From positions 1 to 6,947 of the forward strand of contig QNAH01000146.1 of assembly GCA_003641425.1 (NCBI GenBank): a DNA stretch of 6,947 bases. The letters are read 5' to 3'. The position numbers and the translations under genes were made by a program. The notes beneath the pieces were generated by a model. The model was not told where the DNA came from and did not search any database. It saw only the letters and a program-made list of their open reading frames with translations. Shown in pieces: positions 1 through 5,946 of this stretch. The DNA is from Candidatus Zixiibacteriota bacterium. GTDB lineage: Bacteria > Zixibacteria > MSB-5A5 > GN15 > PGXB01. The first letter of the stretch is position 1. Each line of letters starts with the position of its first letter.

Positions 1-118
1 CAAATAATCATGCCAAAACTCGATTCTCCGTAATCTAAGAAAAAACTCTCGAGGAAATCCCACAATTGTTATAAAAACAAAGGACAGTCCCGAAAAACTG
101 CCCTTTGTCATCAGTCTG
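1..118. other. 3' flank of a gene outside the window, with a 12-bp hairpin
   Basis: No gene can be supported here. Short frames run in from the left edge and stop within about 40 bases, so this could be the last codons and 3' UTR of a gene to the left. An imperfect hairpin is visible: ACAAAGGACAGT at 77-88 pairs with ACTGCCCTTTGT at 97-108 (one A/C mismatch), around an eight-base loop, cccgaaaa. No T-run follows it, so alone it is not a classical terminator. It sits ten bases before a strong terminator, so it could be part of a 3' UTR structure or the last stem of a small RNA that begins outside the window. Confidence 0.4.
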
Positions 119-145
119 GGCCGGGCTGTGAGCCCGGCCTTTTTT
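119..145 (+). terminator. Strong rho-independent terminator
   Basis: A perfect 9-bp GC-rich stem, GGCCGGGCT (119-127) with AGCCCGGCC (131-139), closes a GTG loop and is followed directly by six T (140-145). This is a textbook intrinsic terminator for plus-strand transcription entering from the left edge. It has no A-run on the other side, so it is one-directional. It separates the upstream unit from the transporter gene at 239. Confidence 0.9.
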
Positions 146-238
146 ATGCCGTAATGCGGCCAAAATATCGCTTGCCCGAAGCGGTTCTCATGTTTACCTT
201 CCCCCCCGATATGCCGGGATGATTTATCGCCCGTAAAA

Positions 239-1036
239 ATGGATTTCGAGAGGTTTTTGGGTTTGGATTGGTATATATATCCATTAGTAATTGCGGCCGG
301 GTTCGCCTGTGGCTTTATCAATACGCTGGCCGGAAGCGGATCGCTTATTTCGTTGCCGTTGCTGATCTTTCTCGGATTGCCGGCCAATGTCGCCAACGGG
401 ACCAATCGGATTGCCATCCTGTTGCAGACGATGGTCTCGGTAAATGTCTTCCGAAAAGAGAAGAAACTCGATCTCTCGAAAGGGTTTATGCTGGCCGCGC
501 CGGCCATTGTCGGGGCGGTTATCGGCGCGCAGATTGCGGTCAATCTTGATGAAGAGATGATGCGTCATGTCATCGGGGGTCTGATGGTGATGATGCTGAT
601 CGTGATAATCATCAAGCCGAAACGGTGGCTGATCGGGAAAACGGATCTGATGGAGAAAAGGCCGGGTCTGATGCAACTGGGAATATTTTTCGGAATCGGT
701 GTTTAAGGCGGTTTTATCCAGGCCGGGGTGGGCATCTTTCTGCTGGCCGGGCTGGTGCTTGGCGCCGGTTATGAACTGGTCCGCGCCAATGCTATAAAGA
801 ACCTGATCATCCTTCTGTTTACATTGTTTGCCCTGGGCGTGTTTATTTTCAACGACCAGGTCCGATTCGAAATCGGTCTGATACTGGCGGTGGGCAATAT
901 GCTCGGGGCATGGGTGGCGACAAAAATGACGGTGGAACGCGGGGCGGAATTTGTCAGATATATTTTGATTGCGGTGGTCGTAATCTCGGCGCTGGTTCTT
1001 CTGGGTATCTGGGATGCGGTCATGCAGATGCTTTGA
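239..1036 (+). pseudogene. TauE/SafE-family membrane transporter, interrupted by an in-frame TAA at codon 156
   Basis: This family (sulfite exporter TauE/SafE, formerly DUF81) consists of inner-membrane proteins of about 250 residues that move small organic or sulfur anions; the substrate here cannot be read. The two open stretches, 239-706 and 707-1036, lie in the same frame. Together they make 265 codons with one TAA at 704-706. The N-terminal half has the family's glycine-rich first motif (GFINTLAGSGSLISLPLL, near residues 25-42). The C-terminal half begins GGFIQAGVGIFLLAGLVLG. The family usually has Tyr before this GGFIQAG motif (GIYGGFIQAG type), so TAA probably arose from TAT or TAC by one base change. 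No other lesion is visible and flanking codons read normally. ATG 239 is the first start in frame but has no strong ribosome binding site. The stop falls between the two homologous four-helix halves. A GTG at 728 could restart the second half, but no good Shine-Dalgarno precedes it. A seven-C run (201-207) lies upstream. Confidence 0.85.
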
Positions 1037-1054
1037 TTATCAATTCAAAAAAAA

Positions 1055-3364
1055 TCATGAGCGGTTTTTAAGACGTTTCAATCGTTGTCTGGCATCAGCG
1101 AGTTCTGTAAATCCGGGATCGGCGTCTTTCCAGATTTCAAGGAAGTAGTCATACATTTTAACGGCCTTTTCATTACGCCCGAGCTTTTCATTGGCGAGCC
1201 CCAGATAGTAATATGTTTTTGAGTCCTGTATCCCATAGTACATGCGCCAGAGATCATAGTTGTTCAAGTTCTCTTCGAAAATATCTATTGCCTCTGCGTA
1301 CTGTTCGGTTTTTATATATGACCGCGCCAGCAGGTAGTTTGTTAGGTAGGAGTAGCTTTTTCTGTCCTCCTGGGATTGCTTCAATTCGCTGATAGCCGTT
1401 TTGTAATCGCCTTTTTCAAAAGCGATGACCCCGCGGCAGTAATAATATCTGCCCACTCGCAGGGGGATATCTTCGGTCCTCGAACCGTAATCCTCGAGAA
1501 ATCTTTCGGCCTCGTCGAATTTTCCGGCCCGGGCCAGAAATACTATCTCCGCATGTTTGTAGCTCAGGCTCTTGGATGGCAAGTCGGACGAGACCGCCTC
1601 TTCAGCCTTGCGAATATATTCAATAGCACGATCGTAATTTCCGAGTCCGTCATATATCATGGCTTTGGTGTAGTATCCTTCGCCCAGTAATGAGTAATTT
1701 TTACCGCTCCTGTTTTTTTCCAATTCCATGTCGATGATTTTCAAAGCGCTGTCTGTTTCTCCTCGAAAAATATAGATATGACTGAGATAAAGATTGGCCT
1801 GCGATTCCGCGTTTTCCATGCCGGATTCGGCATATTCCGCAACTCGTTCTTCGGCCCTGGAATATTGTCTTCGGAAAAGGTTGAGATAGATGAGGGCTAA
1901 TCTCGATGAGGAAAAGTCCGGTTTAATTTCGACAGCCTTTTCGTAGGACTCAATGGCCTCATCGAAACGTCCCATCCGGTTGAGCAGGTCACCCCGGGTA
2001 TCATAAGGGTTGGCCTCGTCGGGCGCGAGGGCGACATAGCGATCGGCCATTTCAATGGAACGTTCGTTTTTGCCCAGGAAGTGATAGGCATAGGCCAGCA
2101 TGTTATAAGAACTTTTGTGGAACGGATCGAGGGCTATGACTCTTTCCAGATACTCGGCCAGCTTTTCAATATTTCGCTTGCTATAGTAGTAATTGGCGAT
2201 AAGAAAAAGCGCTTCTTTTTCGTCGGGATATCTTTTAAGAAGCTGTTCGAGATGTTCAATGGCTCCGGAATAGTCGCTCGCTTTGGCGGCCTGCAGACTG
2301 CGAATATAGAATTTTTCTTTCTGGCTGACTTTGTCCATATAGGTCGACGCAAGTTTTAGATTTTTATCGGCCTTTTCTCCGCTTGTCACCCGGGTCAGGT
2401 AATAATATGCCATGGCGAAGGTGGAATCGTGCTCGACCGCCTTGCTGAAACATGCCCGTGCCTCATCCATATAGAATTTGTCGAAATAATCGATGCCCTC
2501 AATATAATATCGGTATGCCGTCGAGGAATGGGTGGTGACATCGGCCACCATGCGATCCTGTTCCTGCATGGCCGCCGACGGCAGAGTCAGATCGTTTTTG
2601 ACCTCGGTCGTGAGCTTGTCTATGAGCGGGAAAATATCGTCGCCGGGTTCCGCGGCGATCAACTGGGATGCTATAACATCACCGGTGGAGACATCAATCA
2701 ACTGGCCGGCCAGCGAGAAATATGGTTCGGTCTGATGTATGCTCCCCAGAAGCATCCACTTGGCATCGGCGCGCCGGGCAATCTCCATAGCCGTTTCACG
2801 ATCGAGCGAGGAGCGTTCATCCTTGCCCATGATGCGCGCAATATCATAAAGTCTCTGGCTGGAAATTACGCTGACATACTCCGACTCCGAGAGATCGGTG
2901 ATCAGCAGGCTGGTGATGATTTCCCCCAGATTGTGTTCGTCATCGGGATCGGCCAGGTTTTCGAAGTACATAATGGCCAGACGGTTTTCGATGGCGACAG
3001 CTTCCTGGGTGGGACTGATCTCGATCTGCCACGGTTTCAGGATAAGGACAACAAGAAGGGCGACGACGATGGCCGAAGGAACCAATGAGGGCCAGAGTTT
3101 TCTCTTGAAAATCGAGGCTTTCACTTCCGACGGATCGGATTCTGTCTGATCATCCCCACGGGCGGCTTCTTTTTCGATAACCGCATGCACTTCAGAATCA
3201 TGCCGGACCAGCCCTACCGCCGTCATCAGCTTCTGCACCTTCTCGAAGCAAACCTCACATTCCATCAGGTGCATTTCGAATTTTTCCCGATCGTCATCGG
3301 AAAGCATTCCCAGCTCGTAGGCGTGAAGCATCTCTTCGAAACGCTTATCGCTGCAATCAGCCAC
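1055..3364 (-). CDS. Membrane anti-sigma factor: ZAS zinc finger, one TM helix, TolB/FlgO-like domain and TPR array
   Basis: With the GTG start at 3364 the product is 769 residues. Residues 4-39 give a ZAS/zf-HC2 anti-sigma finger: Cys4, then His32-x3-Cys36-x2-Cys39. A basic stretch (FKRK, 86-89) precedes one membrane helix at about 90-109, so the finger should be cytoplasmic and the rest periplasmic. Residues 127-255 resemble the TolB N-terminal/FlgO-like domain found in TPR-containing adenylate-cyclase-like proteins (RLAIMYFENLAD; later LLGSIHQ and GQLIDVSTGDVI). From about 283 to 760 it is nearly all TPR helices, roughly ten to twelve units; clear ones include GRFDEAIESYEKAVEIKP and GDYKTAISELKQS. 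A TTG nine codons upstream (3391) is open, but GTG 3364 is preferred: it overlaps the sigma stop as TAGTG, AAGGAG (3380-3375) lies ten bases upstream, and Cys4 sits at the usual place. The likely role is to hold and release the neighbouring sigma factor in response to an envelope signal. No terminator hairpin is seen beyond the stop, 18 bp from the convergent transporter gene. Confidence 0.9.
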   Translation of the reverse strand: MADCSDKRFEEMLHAYELGMLSDDDREKFEMHLMECEVCFEKVQKLMTAVGLVRHDSEVHAVIEKEAARGDDQTESDPSEVKASIFKRKLWPSLVPSAIVVALLVVLILKPWQIEISPTQEAVAIENRLAIMYFENLADPDDEHNLGEIITSLLITDLSESEYVSVISSQRLYDIARIMGKDERSSLDRETAMEIARRADAKWMLLGSIHQTEPYFSLAGQLIDVSTGDVIASQLIAAEPGDDIFPLIDKLTTEVKNDLTLPSAAMQEQDRMVADVTTHSSTAYRYYIEGIDYFDKFYMDEARACFSKAVEHDSTFAMAYYYLTRVTSGEKADKNLKLASTYMDKVSQKEKFYIRSLQAAKASDYSGAIEHLEQLLKRYPDEKEALFLIANYYYSKRNIEKLAEYLERVIALDPFHKSSYNMLAYAYHFLGKNERSIEMADRYVALAPDEANPYDTRGDLLNRMGRFDEAIESYEKAVEIKPDFSSSRLALIYLNLFRRQYSRAEERVAEYAESGMENAESQANLYLSHIYIFRGETDSALKIIDMELEKNRSGKNYSLLGEGYYTKAMIYDGLGNYDRAIEYIRKAEEAVSSDLPSKSLSYKHAEIVFLARAGKFDEAERFLEDYGSRTEDIPLRVGRYYYCRGVIAFEKGDYKTAISELKQSQEDRKSYSYLTNYLLARSYIKTEQYAEAIDIFEENLNNYDLWRMYYGIQDSKTYYYLGLANEKLGRNEKAVKMYDYFLEIWKDADPGFTELADARQRLKRLKNRS

Positions 3365-3906
3365 TATCGGACATCTCCTTCTTCCAGACAATATTCGAGC
3401 AACGATCTGGCTCGGGACAGGACAGAGTATAGATTATTCCGTGTCAGTTTCATCTTTTCACAGATCTCATCGGTGCCGAAACCCTGATAATGCAGATTCA
3501 GAATCCTGGCATAACGTAAATTAGTATGGGCAATTTTTCTCATACAGCGTATAAGATTTCGTTTAAAATCCTGTTTCGGATTGTCATTTTCTGTGGCAGG
3601 TAGATCGTCGGCTTCGGAGACAAGGGTGATTTTCCCGGCTCGCCGTTTCCGGGTCTGAATATACCCCAAAATCCGATTGTCAAGGACCTTGTAGGCCCAG
3701 GCTGAGAAACTGGTTGTGAAGTCAATTGTCTTATACTCTTTACATATAGTCATCAGGGCGTCCTGCACGATTTCTTCAGAGTCCAGTTCGTCCCAAATTC
3801 TTTGGCGCGCGAATAATCTGAATCTTGCAGTCAATGCCCTGAATAGTTCTTCTTCGCCGGCATGGTTTCCTTCGCTGGCAATATTATATAACGTGTTAAT
3901 CTTCAA
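3364..3906 (-). CDS. ECF-type RNA polymerase sigma factor
   Basis: The product has 180 residues, typical for extracytoplasmic-function sigma factors. Region 2 covers about 19-88: DSEEIVQDALMTICKEY resembles the usual D-x-E-D-x-x-Q-E-x-F helix, and FSAWAYKVLDNRILGYIQTR matches the core- and -10-binding helices. Region 4 covers about 118-172 with a helix-turn-helix near 144-166 (GTDEICEKMKLTRNNLYSVL, then SRAR). The acidic linker between them is ordinary. The LPxxxR stretch that normally opens region 4 is poorly kept. The first start in frame is TTG at 3906, preceded by AGGGA (3916-3912) five bases upstream; an in-frame TAG lies seven codons before it. The stop codon shares a base with the GTG of the anti-sigma gene, so the two should be translationally coupled. 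Sigma followed by a zinc-finger anti-sigma gene is the standard ECF arrangement. Confidence 0.9.
   Translation of the reverse strand: MKINTLYNIASEGNHAGEEELFRALTARFRLFARQRIWDELDSEEIVQDALMTICKEYKTIDFTTSFSAWAYKVLDNRILGYIQTRKRRAGKITLVSEADDLPATENDNPKQDFKRNLIRCMRKIAHTNLRYARILNLHYQGFGTDEICEKMKLTRNNLYSVLSRARSLLEYCLEEGDVR
3375..3380 (-). promoter_or_regulatory. Ribosome binding site deciding the anti-sigma start
   Basis: AAGGAG on the minus strand lies inside the last codons of the sigma gene, ten bases before GTG 3364. It lies downstream of the alternative TTG at 3391, so it cannot serve that start. With the TAGTG stop/start overlap it supports translational coupling of sigma and anti-sigma. Confidence 0.65.
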
Positions 3907-3931
3907 TTCTTTCCCTACCGGCTATAGATAC

Positions 3932-3959
3932 AATATAATAAGCTCTTCCATTGATACAA
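3932..3959 (-). promoter_or_regulatory. Candidate promoter of the sigma/anti-sigma operon
   Basis: On the minus strand TTGTAT (3959-3954) and TATATT (3937-3932) are separated by 16 bases, a fair housekeeping-type promoter. Transcription would begin near 3925, giving a leader of about 18 nt before the TTG start at 3906, just long enough for the AGGGA binding site. Nearby AT-rich sequence offers other -10 choices. Whether the encoded sigma factor uses its own promoter here cannot be told from one site. Confidence 0.4.
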
Positions 3960-4178
3960 TTATTAGTTTGAGGACCGCCCGCGACTCCCCGTTTCTTGGG
4001 ACGCCCGTTTATTTTCATTAGCAAATCGGATACGATATATTTGTCTGAATTTTGTATGAAACGATCACCCTCTGCAAACATAATCCATGACACTCTTCTG
4101 ATTAAACCCCAATTCGGGGATAATATTTAGACCAATGGTATTTACTACGTTCATTTTATGGGCCGGGTTTCCGATAAA

Positions 4179-4251
4179 TGACAAAACACAAATTATGTTG
4201 GCGTGAGCCTGGTGTGTCATATTTGACACGGCGGATAATCGGTCGATGTCA
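4179..4251. promoter_or_regulatory. Cluster of TGTCA/TGACA half-sites with one perfect dyad
   Basis: A perfect 6+4+6 dyad, GTGTCA (4214-4219), TATT, TGACAC (4224-4229), is flanked by further half-sites: TGACA at 4179-4183 and TGTCA at 4247-4251. Four copies of a 5-mer (counting both strands) in 73 bases is more than expected by chance and suggests a dimeric regulator's operator. It lies about 220 bases upstream of the sigma promoter and about 155 bases before the possible plus-strand promoter. The regulator is unknown. Confidence 0.35.
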
Positions 4252-4404
4252 AAAACTAAATTGATCGCAGTCGTTCATTTTCTCCGGTTTACCCGTTTCA
4301 GATCGCCAAAATCGCTATTTGTATATTCCAAAAAGACAAATCGACCGCAAGAAAATTACTGTTATCCCACCTGAATAAGTGAACCTGGATTTTTCACGGA
4401 ATCT

Positions 4405-4432
4405 TTGACAACGGCAATAATGCAGTAATAAA
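4405..4432 (+). promoter_or_regulatory. Possible plus-strand promoter (consensus -35)
   Basis: TTGACA at 4405-4410 matches the -35 consensus exactly. With a 16-base spacer, AATAAA (4427-4432) is a 4-of-6 match to the -10 box. Initiation near 4440 would give a leader of about 260 nt before the TTG of the dockerin-like gene, and that leader would contain most of the nested inverted repeat. The -10 is weak, and the outer repeat arm lies inside the spacer, so this is a tentative call. Confidence 0.3.
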
Positions 4433-4546
4433 AAAAGGGATGGCTGTCCATTAGGCAAAGTCAAGGGCTTTTCAATGCTGCCTGTGGAAAGCTCAGGGGT
4501 GATTTTGGTGACGGTGAACCGCTTTCGGACAGCCTTCCTGCATTAT
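4417..4546. repeat. 130-bp nested inverted repeat, possible structured RNA or small mobile relic
   Basis: Outer arms ATAATGCAG (4417-4425) and CTGCATTAT (4538-4546) are perfect complements. Inside them GGCTGTCC (4442-4449) pairs perfectly with GGACAGCC (4527-4534). A short AAAG/CTTT helix (4457-4460 with 4522-4525) then leads to two internal hairpins: GGGCTTTTC (4465-4473) with GGAAAGCTC (4486-4494, two G-U pairs), and CGG (4512-4514) with CCG (4519-4521) around TGAA. On the plus strand this draws as a stalk ending in a three-way junction. GGTGA occurs three times at 4498-4517. The outer 5' arm is followed by seven A (4430-4436). It could be a structured 5' leader or RNA, or the terminal repeats of a MITE-like element. 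It matches no riboswitch or RNA class that I recognise. Confidence 0.45.
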
Positions 4547-4687
4547 AACCCTGAAGCAATCGCCCGCCCTCACCGGTATGACTATCGCAGGCCGATTGGA
4601 TCATCAAACTCCACATCCTCACGCCTTTCATCCCGCACAATGTGACTACGGGCCGGAGCCTGCTTATGGCTGCGCTTTGATTAATAT

Positions 4688-4693
4688 AAAGGA
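4688..4693 (+). promoter_or_regulatory. Ribosome binding site supporting the TTG start at 4702
   Basis: AAAGGA lies eight bases before TTG 4702. No comparable site precedes the later in-frame ATG at 4769, which would begin inside the hydrophobic segment and destroy the signal peptide. This favours the TTG start. Confidence 0.6.
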
Positions 4694-4701
4694 TACCAGT
4701 T

Positions 4702-4989
4702 TTGCGGATTTTTTATAATAAAGAGAGATCCAGCCCGGATTCCGGCCCAGTAATTTTGTTGTGCTTTCTGATGATACTAGTAATCATGGTGATCGCCTGT
4801 TTATTGGCGGTCGGCAATTCCTTTGCGTCATCGCCGCCGATAACGTTCCGGACCAAAGGTGAAGCGTGCACCGGCACCTCGGAGCCCGGATCATGCGATA
4901 CAGACAGTTCCGGCAATATTAACACCCTGGATATTACAACTCTGATAAATTACGTCTATAAAGGCGGCAGTGAACCGCATTGCCCCTGA
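4702..4989 (+). CDS. Small secreted protein with a single dockerin-type calcium loop
   Basis: The product has 95 residues. A basic N-terminus (residues 1-9) is followed by a hydrophobic core at about 17-38 and a likely signal-peptidase site after SFA (residue 42), so export is expected. Residues 66-77, DTDSSGNINTLD, fit a dockerin/EF-hand-like calcium loop: Asp66, Asp68, Ser70, Gly71 and Asp77. The next helix, ITTLINYVYKGGSEP, matches the helix and GG tail of dockerin repeats that end many secreted proteins in Zixibacteria and related phyla (lineage from memory). A full dockerin has two such repeats, usually fused to a large exported domain; here there is one and no partner domain. Cys56, Cys65 and Cys94 flank the loop. 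It may be a real mini-protein, or the two ends of a larger gene joined by deletion. Function is unknown. A terminator follows at 5013. Confidence 0.7.
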   Translation: MRIFYNKERSSPDSGPVILLCFLMILVIMVIACLLAVGNSFASSPPITFRTKGEACTGTSEPGSCDTDSSGNINTLDITTLINYVYKGGSEPHCP

Positions 4990-5012
4990 TTACAATTCCC
5001 AATTGTTTCCTC

Positions 5013-5039
5013 AAGGCGGACCATGTCTGCCTTTATTTA
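5013..5039 (+). terminator. Rho-independent terminator of the dockerin-like gene
   Basis: AAGGCGGAC (5013-5021) pairs with GTCTGCCTT (5025-5033) through nine base pairs, one of them G-U, around a CAT loop. TATTTATT follows. It is 23 bases past the stop of the plus-strand gene. The 3' arm touches the stop codon of the convergent transporter (5033-5035). On the minus strand no T-run follows the hairpin, so it probably serves only plus-strand transcription. A smaller ACAATT/AATTGT hairpin lies just before it (4992-5006). Confidence 0.7.
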
Positions 5040-5929
5040 TTCGTTGATATTGCCTTTTTTGAGGAAGGGGTCGGCAGGCCGGATATGATAAGAGCCGAAA
5101 AAATCAAAAGACCGCCGATAGCGCGATGAGTAACGAAATTTTCATTACCGAGTGTCCAGGCAAAAGCCGCGGCGAAAACCGGTTCAAGGGCGAAGATCAA
5201 GGAGACGCGCAAAGGTGAGCGGATTTTCTGAGCCATGAGCTGAATAACAAAAGCTGTCAGGGACGGAAACAGGGCCAGGAAGACAATCACCCAGCCGGCA
5301 TGGAACGATCCTACCCGGAACGGCAGGTCCAGCACCAGGCCGGTCAGAAGCGAGAGCAGGCCGACGATCAGGAATTGCTGGCAGGCAAGGATAAAGGGAT
5401 TCATACCGGCTTTCATATATTTGTCGGAGTAGAGAACATGAAGGGCGTAAGTCGTGGCGGCGGCCAGAGTGAGAATATCGCCGATGTTGACATCGGCCAT
5501 CCCGCCGGTTAGTACCAACAGCCCGATCAAAGAGACGGCGGATGCGAGTAACTCCATCACGGATGGTTTCTTTTTGAAAATCGTCCGCATGAACAGCGGT
5601 ATAAAAGCAACAAATAATCCTGTAATAAAACCGGAGTTGGAGGCGGTTGTGTATTTCAGACCGATTGTCTGGGGCACGTACAAAAACCAGAGGAGCAGAC
5701 CGAGGATCATGGCGCGCCCGAAACCCTCGAAGATCGGCTGTTTTTTTGCCAGGAGCCATGCAAGCAGGATGACCCCGGCCATGGTAAAACGGTAGCCGAC
5801 CATGATGATCGGATCGACATCGGCCAGAGCGCCCTTGACCATGAAGAATGTCGCCCCCCAGACGGCGGCGGCATAGAACAGGCCAAGGTCGGCCAGAACC
5901 AGTTTTTTCTTTGGAATATTCGGCTGCAT
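5033..5929 (-). CDS. EamA-family (drug/metabolite superfamily) 10-TM transporter
   Basis: The 298-residue product has the length and pattern of the EamA/RhaT (DUF6) family: two homologous five-helix halves in the inner membrane. The first half (about 12-140) carries AAVWGATFFMVKGAL in helix 1 and YTTASNSGFITGLFVAFIPL at the usual helix 4 position. The second half (about 150-285) has the hallmark SLIFALEPVFAAAFAWTLGNE-like region before its last helices. Members export amino acids, nucleobase-like metabolites or drugs; the substrate cannot be read from sequence. The ATG at 5929 is 17 bases after the stop of the LOG-family gene, so the two are probably cotranscribed. The ribosome binding site is weak (AACCGAAT, then a run of A), so expression may depend on translation of the upstream gene. 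The C-terminal tail is short and basic, as expected for a cytoplasmic end. Confidence 0.9.
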   Translation of the reverse strand: MQPNIPKKKLVLADLGLFYAAAVWGATFFMVKGALADVDPIIMVGYRFTMAGVILLAWLLAKKQPIFEGFGRAMILGLLLWFLYVPQTIGLKYTTASNSGFITGLFVAFIPLFMRTIFKKKPSVMELLASAVSLIGLLVLTGGMADVNIGDILTLAAATTYALHVLYSDKYMKAGMNPFILACQQFLIVGLLSLLTGLVLDLPFRVGSFHAGWVIVFLALFPSLTAFVIQLMAQKIRSPLRVSLIFALEPVFAAAFAWTLGNENFVTHRAIGGLLIFSALIISGLPTPSSKKAISTNK

Positions 5930-5946
5930 TTTTTATTCGGTTCAGA

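Larger units (their letters stand above)
3960..4701. other. Long intergenic region without a convincing gene
   Basis: Between the divergent sigma operon and the dockerin-like gene no frame has a recognisable protein family. A minus frame (4093-3896, GTG start) runs into the sigma start and a 56-codon plus frame (4475-4645) exists; both look like chance openings. The stretch holds the candidate sigma promoter, a TGTCA/TGACA half-site cluster (4179-4251), a possible plus-strand promoter (4405-4432) and a 130-bp nested inverted repeat (4417-4546). A small CCCC/GGGG hairpin lies at 4107-4119. Positions 4379-4396 contain GTGAA and TTCAC arms around CTGGATTT, which faintly recalls IS-element ends, but no transposase is present. 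For 4547-4681 I see only a 32-codon minus frame (from about 4680) and nothing assignable. Confidence 0.6.

Noticed and set aside
201..207. Run of seven C before the transporter gene as a phase-variation tract
   Set aside because: The run is short, lies outside the reading frame, and is not placed between clear promoter boxes.
2429..3088. 219-codon plus-strand frame opposite the anti-sigma gene
   Set aside because: It is antisense to the TolB-like/TPR-encoding region, which has clear domain content. The plus frame has no family features.
3896..4093. 65-codon minus-strand frame that runs into the sigma start, its TAA overlapping the TTG
   Set aside because: It starts with GTG, belongs to no family I know, and its second half contains the candidate sigma promoter and leader. 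A coupled leader peptide is conceivable, but nothing in the composition supports it.
4379..4396. GTGAA/TTCAC arms around CTGGATTT as an IS-element end
   Set aside because: The resemblance to IS1380-like ends is from memory only. No transposase, matching second end or target duplication is visible.
4417..4546. Known riboswitch (c-di-GMP, cobalamin or similar) in the nested repeat
   Set aside because: I could not match the conserved core sequences of these classes. The fold is drawn only from complementarity.
4475..4645. 56-codon plus-strand frame with an AAGGG-like site before its ATG
   Set aside because: The product is rich in Arg and Ser at its end with no recognisable domain, and it lies across the arms of the inverted repeat. 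It is more likely a chance opening.
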